This document shows positions 8,938 through 16,130 of a stretch of DNA of 62,588 bases, piece after piece. How positions within the stretch are numbered: position 1 is the first letter of the stretch; every line of letters begins with the position of its first letter. The DNA is from GCA-2733415 sp049614485 (GTDB lineage: Bacteria > Bacteroidota > Bacteroidia > Flavobacteriales > Flavobacteriaceae), in assembly GCA_049614485.1 (NCBI GenBank), contig JBMZDR010000013.1, forward strand, positions 1 through 62,588, written 5' to 3'. The notes below the pieces were generated by a model. The model did not search any database and was not told the origin of the DNA. It saw only the letters and a program-made list of their open reading frames with translations. The translations under genes and the position numbers were made by a program.

Positions 8938-9665
8938 TATAGCAACTTTACCTCTTTCAGTTTAAATTCTTTTAAAACATTGTCTTCAACCAATACTTGT
9001 AATTCACCCGTTGACGTCACGTTTTTTATAAAACCAGAAAACAATTCACCTTCTGTATTTTTAAATGTAGAAGGTTTGTTTTTTCTAAACAAATGGTCTT
9101 CATAAGCCTTATGCAACGCAGTAAAACACCCTTTTTTCACCAATTCAAACTGACATTGCAATTCAGTTACTAATAAAATTAATAATTCATCTAGATTAAA
9201 ATGTTGGCCTAAAACAGCTTTTAAAGACGTTGCTTTAAATAACGGGTTAAATTCTGTTTGATTAACATTTAAACCAATGCCAATTATTGAGTAAGTCTCT
9301 GAGGATGATTTTAGCAGGTTTTCAATTAAAATACCTGACATTTTTTTATGACCTGACAAAATATCATTTGGCCACTTGACACTTAACTGAGGAATCATAA
9401 GTCTCTGTAACACGTTAAATACCGAAATTGAAATTGCACAATTCAAATAAAAATGGTTATTTAATTTTAAAAACGACGTGTTTATAAATATACTAAACGT
9501 TAGGTTTTCTGAGCCATCAGACACCCATTTACTCCCCATTTGCCCTTTACCATTAGTTTGAAAACTAGCACACACAACCGTAAAATCAGCCAATGATTCT
9601 TTTTCTGACAATTCTTTTAAATAGTCATTTGTAGATGGAACGGTATGAAGTTTGATGATTTTGAT
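8934..9665 (-). CDS. birA: Biotin--[acetyl-CoA-carboxylase] ligase, apparent ATC start
   Basis: It activates biotin with ATP and attaches it to carboxylase lysines. The ligase core is clear: QTNGKGQMGSKW near residue 35, SVKWPNDI near 95, and SGILIE after it. There is no N-terminal helix-turn-helix, so it is a monofunctional ligase. The conserved N-terminal IIKLHTVPSTN block is encoded upstream of the first usual start codon (TTG at 9611), and the frame is closed at 9695 with no ATG, GTG or TTG before that block. ATC at 9665 gives an M-K-I-I-K-L start like family members. A -7 box ends five bases before it. A sequencing error turning ATG into ATC is the alternative. Confidence 0.88.
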   Translation of the reverse strand: MKIIKLHTVPSTNDYLKELSEKESLADFTVVCASFQTNGKGQMGSKWVSDGSENLTFSIFINTSFLKLNNHFYLNCAISISVFNVLQRLMIPQLSVKWPNDILSGHKKMSGILIENLLKSSSETYSIIGIGLNVNQTEFNPLFKATSLKAVLGQHFNLDELLILLVTELQCQFELVKKGCFTALHKAYEDHLFRKNKPSTFKNTEGELFSGFIKNVTSTGELQVLVEDNVLKEFKLKEVKLLY

Positions 9666-9669
9666 AGTA

Positions 9670-9677
9670 CAAATGTA
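9670..9677 (-). promoter_or_regulatory. Bacteroidota -7 box (TACATTTG) just before birA
   Basis: On the minus strand TACATTTG matches TAnnTTTG and ends five bases before the proposed ATC start at 9665. Transcription would begin at or next to the start codon. Confidence 0.5.
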
Positions 9678-9718
9678 AAACTTATAATAAATCTAACTGT
9701 TAAACGACAAAAAAAGAA

Positions 9719-9726
9719 TATTTTTG
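9719..9726 (+). promoter_or_regulatory. Bacteroidota -7 box (TATTTTTG) for rsfS-ftsH
   Basis: TATTTTTG matches TAnnTTTG and lies 19 bp before the rsfS ATG at 9746. It is divergent from the birA box. Confidence 0.5.
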
Positions 9727-9745
9727 CTGTTTCAAATTATAATTA

Positions 9746-10117
9746 ATGACAAAAGACAATAAAAACACGGATGCTTTAATAGCTATGATTCTTAAAGGAA
9801 TTGAAGAAATTAAAGGAAATGATATTGATATACTAGACTTAAGAGACATAGATAATACCGCATGTGACTATTTTATTATTTGCAATGGTAATTCTAATAC
9901 GCAAGTAAATGCAATTGTTGGGTCTATCCAAAAAACAGTTAGCAAGGAACTTAAAGACAAGCCTTGGCATGTTGAAGGAACTGAAAATGCTGAATGGGTT
10001 TTAATGGATTATGTAAACGTTGTTGTACACGTATTTCAAAAACATATTAGAGAGTATTATGATATTGAAGGATTGTGGGGTGATGCAAAAATCACGTCTA
10101 TCCAAACAAATTACTAA
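9746..10117 (+). CDS. rsfS: Ribosome silencing factor RsfS
   Basis: RsfS binds uL14 and keeps ribosomal subunits apart during starvation. The 123-residue protein shows the family blocks CDYFIICNGNSNTQV, KPWHVEG and VHVFQKHIREYYDIEGLW. It stands 14 bp before ftsH on the same strand, so the two should share a transcript; this pairing is familiar in Bacteroidota. The start is set by the ATG 19 bp after a -7 box. Confidence 0.95.
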   Translation: MTKDNKNTDALIAMILKGIEEIKGNDIDILDLRDIDNTACDYFIICNGNSNTQVNAIVGSIQKTVSKELKDKPWHVEGTENAEWVLMDYVNVVVHVFQKHIREYYDIEGLWGDAKITSIQTNY

Positions 10118-10131
10118 ATCATCACAGACAC

Positions 10132-12072
10132 ATGTCAGAAAACAATAAAAACGCACCTAAGAAACTAAAATTCAATGCATTTTGGGTTTACGGTATCATT
10201 TCTTTAGTCTTACTATTCTTTATCCTTAACTCTAACTCGTCTACGGAAAACGAGGTGAGTTTTTCTCAATTTAAAGAATATGTGCCACAAAATGACATCA
10301 AAGAAATTGTAATTGTACCTAACATGAGGTTGGCTCATGTGTATCTTACAGATGAGGCTCTTAAAAAAGACACCTATAAAGAATACGCTACACAAAAAGG
10401 CCTTTCATTCATAGGAAAAATTCCTAATTTCTCGGTACAATATCTAGATCTTCAGAATTTTGAAAATTATCTTACTGAACAAAAACAAAGTAACAAACTA
10501 AGCTTTACTTTAGATGTTAAACAACAAGATAACACCATAAGTGATTTTATTATAGGATTACTTCCATTCGTTTTAATTATCGGGCTTTGGTTATTTTTCA
10601 TGAAGCGTATGTCTGGCGGGCAAGGTGGCGGACCAGGAGGACAAATTTTCAACATTGGAAAATCAAAAGCTAAGTTATTTGACGAAAAAGGAGACATTAA
10701 AACAACCTTTAAAGATGTTGCTGGTTTAGAAGGCGCAAAAGAAGAAGTTGAAGAAATTGTTGATTTTTTAAAAAATCCTGAAAAATACACCTCATTAGGA
10801 GGTAAGATACCTAAAGGTGCATTACTTGTTGGGTCACCCGGAACTGGTAAAACATTACTTGCTAAAGCAGTTGCTGGCGAAGCAAAGGTGCCATTCTTCT
10901 CTCTATCTGGTTCAGATTTTGTTGAGATGTTTGTTGGTGTTGGAGCGTCAAGAGTGCGTGATTTATTCAAGCAAGCTAAAGAAAAATCTCCATCAATAAT
11001 TTTTATTGATGAAATAGACGCCATTGGTAGAGCCAGAGGTAAAAATGCCATGTCAGGAAGTAATGATGAAAGAGAAAACACTTTAAACCAACTACTAACT
11101 GAAATGGATGGTTTTGGAACTAATGACAACGTTATTGTTCTAGCTGCTACTAACAGGGCTGATATCTTAGACAAAGCCTTAATGCGTGCAGGAAGATTTG
11201 ACCGTCAGATATACGTAGACCTTCCAGATATCAGAGAGCGTAAAGAAATTTTTGAAGTGCATTTAAAACCTTTAAAGATAAAGAAAGGTTTAGACACAAA
11301 ATTCTTATCAAAACAAACACCTGGTTTTTCTGGTGCTGATATTGCAAATGTTTGTAACGAAGCGGCATTAATTGCTGCTAGAAATGGGAAAACTGAAATT
11401 GACAAGCAAGATTTTCTAGATGCCGTTGATCGTATAGTTGGTGGTTTAGAAAAGAAAAATAAAATTATCACACCTTCAGAGAAAAAAGCTATTGCGTACC
11501 ATGAAGCTGGTCATGCAACAGTAAGCTGGATGCTTGAACACGCCGCACCATTAGTAAAAGTAACAATTGTACCAAGAGGAAAAGCTCTAGGTGCAGCCTG
11601 GTATTTACCTGAAGAACGCATGATTGTTCGCCCAGAACAAATGTTAGATGAAATGTGTGCTACTTTAGGAGGTAGAGCTGCAGAGAAAATTATTTTTAAT
11701 AAAATATCTACAGGAGCATTAAGCGATTTAGAAAAAGTTACCAAACAAGCTAGAGGAATGGTAACAGTATATGGTTTAAGCGATAAAATCGGAAACCTTA
11801 CTTATTACGACTCATCAGGACAAAGTGATAATGGTTTCACAAAGCCTTATAGTGAGAAAACCGCAGAGCTTATTGACTCTGAAATATCTGAAATTGTTGA
11901 AAAACAATACATTAGAGCAATTGAATTGCTTGACAGCCATAAAGACAAACTAACCTTACTTGCAGAATTGCTCCTTGAAAAAGAAGTAATTTTTAGAGAT
12001 GATTTAGAAGAAATATTTGGCAAAAGACCATTTCAAGTTGAAGCAAAAGTTAACGGACTAGAAGAAGAATAA
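10132..12072 (+). CDS. ftsH: ATP-dependent zinc metalloprotease FtsH
   Basis: FtsH is a hexameric inner-membrane AAA+ protease for misassembled membrane proteins and regulators. The 646-residue protein has a membrane segment at about residues 14-32, a periplasmic part, and a second membrane segment at about 137-157. The Walker A motif GSPGTGKT is at 234-241, followed by FIDEID and the second region of homology (ATNRADILDKALMRAGRFDRQ). The zinc site HEAGH starts at His457. It is in one unit with rsfS and is followed by a strong hairpin at 12085-12119. In E. coli FtsH controls lipid A synthesis through LpxC; the lipid genes downstream make a link to membrane balance tempting but unproven. Confidence 0.98.
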   Translation: MSENNKNAPKKLKFNAFWVYGIISLVLLFFILNSNSSTENEVSFSQFKEYVPQNDIKEIVIVPNMRLAHVYLTDEALKKDTYKEYATQKGLSFIGKIPNFSVQYLDLQNFENYLTEQKQSNKLSFTLDVKQQDNTISDFIIGLLPFVLIIGLWLFFMKRMSGGQGGGPGGQIFNIGKSKAKLFDEKGDIKTTFKDVAGLEGAKEEVEEIVDFLKNPEKYTSLGGKIPKGALLVGSPGTGKTLLAKAVAGEAKVPFFSLSGSDFVEMFVGVGASRVRDLFKQAKEKSPSIIFIDEIDAIGRARGKNAMSGSNDERENTLNQLLTEMDGFGTNDNVIVLAATNRADILDKALMRAGRFDRQIYVDLPDIRERKEIFEVHLKPLKIKKGLDTKFLSKQTPGFSGADIANVCNEAALIAARNGKTEIDKQDFLDAVDRIVGGLEKKNKIITPSEKKAIAYHEAGHATVSWMLEHAAPLVKVTIVPRGKALGAAWYLPEERMIVRPEQMLDEMCATLGGRAAEKIIFNKISTGALSDLEKVTKQARGMVTVYGLSDKIGNLTYYDSSGQSDNGFTKPYSEKTAELIDSEISEIVEKQYIRAIELLDSHKDKLTLLAELLLEKEVIFRDDLEEIFGKRPFQVEAKVNGLEEE

Positions 12073-12084
12073 AACACCTTATAG

Positions 12085-12122
12085 AAAACTTAATTTAAAA
12101 CAATTTTAAATTAAGTTTTTTT
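12085..12122 (+). terminator. Rho-independent terminator after ftsH
   Basis: 16 bp AT-rich arms at 12085-12100 and 12104-12119 with a three-base loop, followed by more T residues. The -7 box of the next unit lies directly behind it. Confidence 0.75.
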
Positions 12123-12126
12123 TATA

Positions 12127-12134
12127 TATATTTG
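12127..12134 (+). promoter_or_regulatory. Bacteroidota -7 box (TATATTTG) for the LUD-cdsA-psd unit
   Basis: TATATTTG matches TAnnTTTG, 33 bp before the ATG at 12168. TTTT at 12104-12107 stands 19 bp upstream, a weak stand-in for the -33 TTTG and part of the terminator arm. Confidence 0.5.
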
Positions 12135-12167
12135 AGGTAATAACCCCAAAAAACACATTCTCAATTT

Positions 12168-12764
12168 ATGGGGATTTTTGATAAAATTTTCGGCAAAAAA
12201 AAGCAAGACTCATCTGAAAAAAAAGATGAGCAGGGCAAATACATGCCCAAAGAAGACATGCCTATTGATGAATTATTTACACTAAACTTCATGAAGAACG
12301 GTGGTAAATTTATTTATTGTGACTCTTCAACCGAAGTGGAAACTAATTTTAGTGATATTTTAAAAGAAAACAACTGGAATCATAACAATGTATTATGTCA
12401 TGACCCGACTTTAAGAACCAGGTTTGACAACTTTAAACTAAAGTACAATAACCAAGCCCCATCTTTTTTTTTAACAACTTGCGAAAGTCTTATTGCCGAT
12501 AAAGGCTCTATTTTAATCTCTTCAAATCAAATAAAAGAACAAAAACTTGATGAACTGCCAGAAAACTTTGTGTTATTTGCCACAACAAGCCAACTCAAAG
12601 AAACTATCAGTGAAGGACTTAGAGCTATTAAAAACAATAAAGAACAACAAATACCATCTAACATAACCACTCTTAAACATTTTAAGTCTTTAAAAGAAAA
12701 TGATTTTATGACTTACGGAAGTAGTACAAAAAACCTATATTTGCTACTTTTGGAAGACTTATAG
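12168..12764 (+). CDS. LUD (LutC/YkgG-type) domain protein
   Basis: The 198-residue protein has a short charged start with a lysine-rich stretch (KIFGKKKQDSSEKKDE) and then a LUD-type domain, seen in FFLTTCESLIADKGSILIS and LPENFVLFATTSQL. LutC/YkgG proteins belong to a three-part L-lactate oxidation complex. The partners LutA and LutB, which carry the iron-sulfur clusters, are absent here. The gene instead opens a phospholipid cluster and ends one base before cdsA, so it may do a different job. Function is therefore open; the fold call is fairly safe. Confidence 0.8.
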   Translation: MGIFDKIFGKKKQDSSEKKDEQGKYMPKEDMPIDELFTLNFMKNGGKFIYCDSSTEVETNFSDILKENNWNHNNVLCHDPTLRTRFDNFKLKYNNQAPSFFLTTCESLIADKGSILISSNQIKEQKLDELPENFVLFATTSQLKETISEGLRAIKNNKEQQIPSNITTLKHFKSLKENDFMTYGSSTKNLYLLLLEDL

Positions 12765-12765
12765 A

Positions 12766-13602
12766 ATGAACGAAACATTAACCCGATCTTTATCAGGATT
12801 AGTATACATCACAGTACTCATTTCCGCAATATTTTATTCAGATAATGGATATACCTTTGCAGTTTTAATGTTCATTTTTGCAGGCATATCTTGCTGGGAA
12901 TTTAACAACCTGCTTAAAATAAAAAGCTACAGACCTTATTTCCAATTAATTGTCTTAGCAGCTTTTACATATATTACCTTAGCTACAGAAATTACTGATA
13001 AAAACAATGCAACTATAGCATTTATAATTTTTGCAATAACAACATTAATTACGCATTTGTACTTAACGTATAACTTATTTAAGCTAAAAAAGATTAACAA
13101 AAATAGTTTTTTAAAACAACAGCTCCCTTTGCTCTATGTTTTAATTCCTTTTTCACTACTAACCTTAACCCCTTCAATAATTAACAATACTTACAATCCT
13201 TATATTATTTTAGGCATATTAATTATTATTTGGTCAAACGACACATTTGCATACTTGGTTGGTAAAAATTTTGGAAAAAGAAAGCTTTATGAAAAAATTT
13301 CGCCTAAAAAAACGATTGAAGGATTCATTGGCGGAATGATGTTCGGAACTATTGCAGCTCTAACCATAGCAATAACAACAAATAGCTTATCTATCATACA
13401 CTGGACAGTACTAAGTATTATAATAAGCATCTCTGGAACTATAGGCGATTTAGTAGCCTCAAAATTTAAACGCGAAGCAAATATTAAAGATAGCAGTAAT
13501 TTAATTCCCGGACACGGTGGATTTCTTGACAGGCTTGACAGTTTAATATTTGTTTCATCATTTGTATATTTATATCTTCAATTCATTAATTATGTTTCAT
13601 AA
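12766..13602 (+). CDS. cdsA: Phosphatidate cytidylyltransferase
   Basis: It makes CDP-diacylglycerol from phosphatidic acid and CTP, the branch point of phospholipid synthesis, in the inner membrane. The 278-residue protein has about eight hydrophobic segments. The C-terminal signature is complete: SKFKREANIKDSSNLIPGHG followed by GFLDRLDS. It starts one base after the LUD gene and its last codons overlap the start of psd by 11 bases, so translation is likely coupled. Confidence 0.96.
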   Translation: MNETLTRSLSGLVYITVLISAIFYSDNGYTFAVLMFIFAGISCWEFNNLLKIKSYRPYFQLIVLAAFTYITLATEITDKNNATIAFIIFAITTLITHLYLTYNLFKLKKINKNSFLKQQLPLLYVLIPFSLLTLTPSIINNTYNPYIILGILIIIWSNDTFAYLVGKNFGKRKLYEKISPKKTIEGFIGGMMFGTIAALTIAITTNSLSIIHWTVLSIIISISGTIGDLVASKFKREANIKDSSNLIPGHGGFLDRLDSLIFVSSFVYLYLQFINYVS

Positions 13603-14245
13603 AGAAGGACACAAGTCAATTTTAATAACACTCTTTATTGTTGTGGCAATATTTTTAGCCGCTGAGTATATTACAAGTAATCAAATTATTCAGTATATCC
13701 TTTATGGGTTTGCGTTTTTGTTACTAGTCATCATTTTGCAATTTTTCAGAAACCCAAAAAGATATACAAAACAAGATGACAATCACATTATAGCTCCCGT
13801 AGATGGTAAAGTTGTTGTTATTGAAGAAGTTTTTGAGAAAGAATATTTTAAAGACAAAAGATTACAGGTTTCTATTTTCATGTCACCAATAAATGTTCAT
13901 GTAACTAGGTACGCTTTGAGCGGACTTGTAAAGTTCAGTAAATACCACCCTGGTAAATTTTTAGTAGCATGGCACCCGAAAGCCTCTGAAGAAAATGAAC
14001 GCACCACTATTGTTATAGAAAATCAAACATTTGGCGAAATACTTTACAGACAAATTGCTGGTGCATTAGCAAAAAGAATTGTAAATTATGCAAAAGAAAA
14101 CACTCATGTTGTTCAGGGTACAGATGCCGGATTTATTAAATTTGGTTCACGTGTAGATTTGTTTCTACCTATAGACACTAAATTGGATATTAAACTGAAT
14201 GACGTTGTAAAAGGAGGAGAAACAATTATTGCTATTAATGAGTAA
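13592..14245 (+). CDS. psd: Phosphatidylserine decarboxylase proenzyme
   Basis: It makes phosphatidylethanolamine from phosphatidylserine. The 217-residue protein is of the short type, with one or two N-terminal membrane segments (about residues 8-50). Self-cleavage at FGS creates the pyruvoyl group; Ser186 is the expected site, followed by RVDLFLP. The ATG at 13592 (MFHKEGHKS) is preferred over an in-frame ATG at 13550, because homologues start here and the longer form would run deep into cdsA. It overlaps cdsA by 11 bases and the next gene by eight. No phosphatidylserine synthase gene is in the window. Confidence 0.93.
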   Translation: MFHKEGHKSILITLFIVVAIFLAAEYITSNQIIQYILYGFAFLLLVIILQFFRNPKRYTKQDDNHIIAPVDGKVVVIEEVFEKEYFKDKRLQVSIFMSPINVHVTRYALSGLVKFSKYHPGKFLVAWHPKASEENERTTIVIENQTFGEILYRQIAGALAKRIVNYAKENTHVVQGTDAGFIKFGSRVDLFLPIDTKLDIKLNDVVKGGETIIAINE

Positions 14246-14537
14246 GCAAGAAGAACTACATAACCGATTTTTAAAAGCTTTTGACGCAGCTAATGCAATG
14301 GATGATATTCTCATACCAATAGATTTGAGACTGCAATTTTACGCTTATTACAAGCAAGCAACCATTAACTCATCACATTTTTACTCGCCAAATGATCCTG
14401 ATCAAATTAGAAATGCCTTTAAAATGAACGCCATTTTACAAGTTAAAGACATGACACCGGATCAAGCCAAATTAGCATATATTGATTTAGTAAACGAAAC
14501 TATCACTAAATACAATGTTAGTATCGACTTTATTTAA
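14238..14537 (+). CDS. Acyl-CoA-binding protein
   Basis: The 99-residue protein is a complete ACBP domain, a four-helix bundle that carries long-chain acyl-CoA. The family pattern is visible in LRLQFYAYYKQAT and in the C-terminal helix (MTPDQAKLAYIDLVNET). The ATG at 14238 overlaps the end of psd by eight bases; a TTG nine bases upstream is possible but less likely. It ends the LUD-cdsA-psd unit, where an acyl-CoA carrier makes sense beside phospholipid synthesis. ACBP is rather rare in bacteria, though it recurs in Bacteroidota. Confidence 0.9.
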   Translation: MSKQEELHNRFLKAFDAANAMDDILIPIDLRLQFYAYYKQATINSSHFYSPNDPDQIRNAFKMNAILQVKDMTPDQAKLAYIDLVNETITKYNVSIDFI

Positions 14538-14567
14538 AATAAATTATTCAACAACACATTTTACATC

Positions 14568-15203
14568 ATGAAAAAAATCATTACATGTTTATTAGTTAGC
14601 TCTGCACTGTTTATATCTTGTAAAAAAGAAACTTCTCAAACTAAAGAAACTTCTACACAAGAAACAGAAAAACAAATTACCTACAGTATAGATTCTAACG
14701 CTTCAGAAGTACATTGGACAGCATACAAAACAACCGCAAAAAAAGCAGTTAAAGGTGTCTTTACAAAACTAAACCTAACCAACGCTGTAAACAGCACAAC
14801 AAAACAAGGTGTTTTTGAAAACCTAGAATTTAATATACCAATTACTAGTTTTTTCTCTAAAGATGAAACTAGAGACACAAAAATTAAAGCCCTATTTTTT
14901 GGTATCATGGACAACACTTCGTTAATTAAAGGAACATTCTCTAATGTTACTGGTAACGAAACAAAAGGAACAATGACACTAAATTTAACCATGAACAACG
15001 AAACCGTAGGGATACCTATGACATATAGCGTAGACAAAAACATTATATCGATAAACGGTAACATTGTTAATTTAATGGACTGGAAATTAGAAAAAGCTTT
15101 CAACTCACTCCACAAAGCATGTGAACTATTACACACCGGAGAAGATGGTGTAAGCAAAACCTGGAAAGAAGTTGCTATAAACGCCATTGTAGTCTTAAAA
15201 TAG
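14568..15203 (+). CDS. YceI family lipoprotein
   Basis: The 211-residue protein has a signal peptide with lipobox FISC (Cys18), then a linker rich in Lys, Glu and Thr, and a YceI domain from about residue 40. YceI proteins form a lipocalin-like barrel that can hold polyprenyl chains. The start of the domain (YSIDSNASEVHWTAYKTT) and the later KGTFSNVTG block fit. It follows the acyl-CoA-binding gene by 30 bp, so it may be read from the same promoter. The natural ligand is not known. Confidence 0.87.
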   Translation: MKKIITCLLVSSALFISCKKETSQTKETSTQETEKQITYSIDSNASEVHWTAYKTTAKKAVKGVFTKLNLTNAVNSTTKQGVFENLEFNIPITSFFSKDETRDTKIKALFFGIMDNTSLIKGTFSNVTGNETKGTMTLNLTMNNETVGIPMTYSVDKNIISINGNIVNLMDWKLEKAFNSLHKACELLHTGEDGVSKTWKEVAINAIVVLK

Positions 15204-15377
15204 CTAATGCCTTCTAACACATAAAACAACATATTATTAATCAAAACGTTAATAAACAGAGAATTCAATACATTTCAACCTATTAATGTGTCGATTCAAC
15301 AATTATACTAGTATTTTTTTGAGATTTAAACAATTTAAGTATACATTTAAGTATTATTAACAAAAACCTTAATTGAT

Positions 15378-15638
15378 ATGAAAAAGTATATTTTATTATT
15401 AGGAATCATTTTAACAGCGTTTATAGTTACAAGTAACACAAAGGACAATGAGCAATCAAATGAAAAAATTACAATTTGCCATATCCCACCTGGAAATCCT
15501 GAAAACGCACATTCAATTGAAATAAGCGTGCATGCATGGCCAGCACACCAAGCGCATGGTGATGTTATTGGAAACTGTTCTGATTTTGAACGTGAACAAG
15601 AAGACATCCATAAGAACGATACGACACCTACCTTATAA
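15378..15638 (+). CDS. Small secreted protein with CHIPPGN...AHGD...C motif
   Basis: The 86-residue protein has a signal peptide or N-terminal anchor (about residues 1-20), then one copy of a Cys-His motif seen in many secreted bacterial proteins: ITICHIPPGNPENAHSIEIS, then PAHQAHGDVIGNC. Cys34 and Cys67 could pair as a disulfide or bind metal with the many histidines (35, 45, 52, 57, 60); this is inference. The C-terminal tail is acidic and of low complexity. It is followed by its own terminator. A paralogue lies 229 bp downstream. No function is known to me for this motif. Confidence 0.75.
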   Translation: MKKYILLLGIILTAFIVTSNTKDNEQSNEKITICHIPPGNPENAHSIEISVHAWPAHQAHGDVIGNCSDFEREQEDIHKNDTTPTL

Positions 15639-15650
15639 GTCTTTTAGAAC

Positions 15651-15700
15651 TTAAGCAACAAAAAGAGTCAATGTAACATTGGCTCTTTTTTGTTGCTTAA
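15651..15700. terminator. Rho-independent terminator after the first small secreted protein gene
   Basis: Long inverted repeat with arms 15651-15674 and 15676-15700, one G-U pair and one bulge, and a T-run on the right and an A-run on the left, so it could work in both directions. Confidence 0.85.
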
Positions 15701-15771
15701 TAACAATTCTTCAAATAACACACAATATTAAAAAACAAGTTTACTACAGTAAATACGTCATTAATCTGAAT

Positions 15772-15804
15772 TTATTAACAATTCAACAAGTATGTTGTTA
15801 ATAA
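15772..15804. repeat. Inverted repeat upstream of the second small secreted protein gene
   Basis: TTATTAACAA at 15772-15781 and its complement TTGTTAATAA at 15795-15804, 13 bp apart. The same 10-mer occurs at 15354-15363, shortly before the first paralogue. It may be an operator or only AT-rich chance. Confidence 0.3.
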
Positions 15805-15866
15805 TTTTATCTTAAGCGCTATAAAACATACATTTATTACATAGTAACCCCAAAATACTAAGAATT

Positions 15867-16070
15867 ATGAAAAAGTATATTTTCTTATTCGGAGTAATAC
15901 TAATAACATTTATACTTAGCAGTACTACTACAAAGAATGAAAATGCTGGCGAAAAAATTAAAATTAAGCACATCTCCTCAGCAAACCAACACAGTGTTCA
16001 AACAATTGAAATTAGCGTAAACAAGTTACAAGCGCATTTAGCGCATGGTGATTCAGTTGTAAAGCAATAA
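15867..16070 (+). CDS. Diverged paralogue of the small secreted protein, both cysteines lost
   Basis: The 67-residue protein aligns without gaps to residues 1-67 of the upstream gene. The signal region (MKKYIFLFGVI), the TIEISV block and the AHLAHGD block are kept. Cys34 is replaced by Lys, the PPGN loop became SSAN, and the protein stops where the paralogue has Cys67, with Gln in that place. The reading frame is intact, so it may be a new variant and not a dead gene; a decaying copy is the alternative. It ends three bases before a large palindromic terminator shared with valS. Confidence 0.6.
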   Translation: MKKYIFLFGVILITFILSSTTTKNENAGEKIKIKHISSANQHSVQTIEISVNKLQAHLAHGDSVVKQ

Positions 16071-16072
16071 TT

Positions 16073-16120
16073 ATTTCATAAAAAAGGCGTAATACTAGTA
16101 TTACGCCTTTTTTATGAAAT
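16073..16120. terminator. Bidirectional terminator, perfect 48 bp palindrome
   Basis: The 24 bp arms 16073-16096 and 16097-16120 are exact complements, with the GC-rich core GGCGTAATACT and A/T runs outside it. It separates the small secreted protein gene from the convergent valS. Confidence 0.9.
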
Positions 16121-16130
16121 TTATTTACAC

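Noticed and set aside
10467..11174. Long open frame of 235 codons on the minus strand inside ftsH
   Set aside because: It is the mirror of a strongly conserved gene, with an unlikely composition rich in Ser and Pro and no family likeness.
14681..15268. Open frame of 195 codons on the minus strand over the YceI gene
   Set aside because: It lies opposite a clear lipoprotein gene with a signal peptide and YceI domain, and shows no motif of its own.
15204..15377. Possible further gene between the YceI gene and the first small secreted protein gene
   Set aside because: Only AT-rich sequence with short frames; no motif, signal peptide or terminator was seen.
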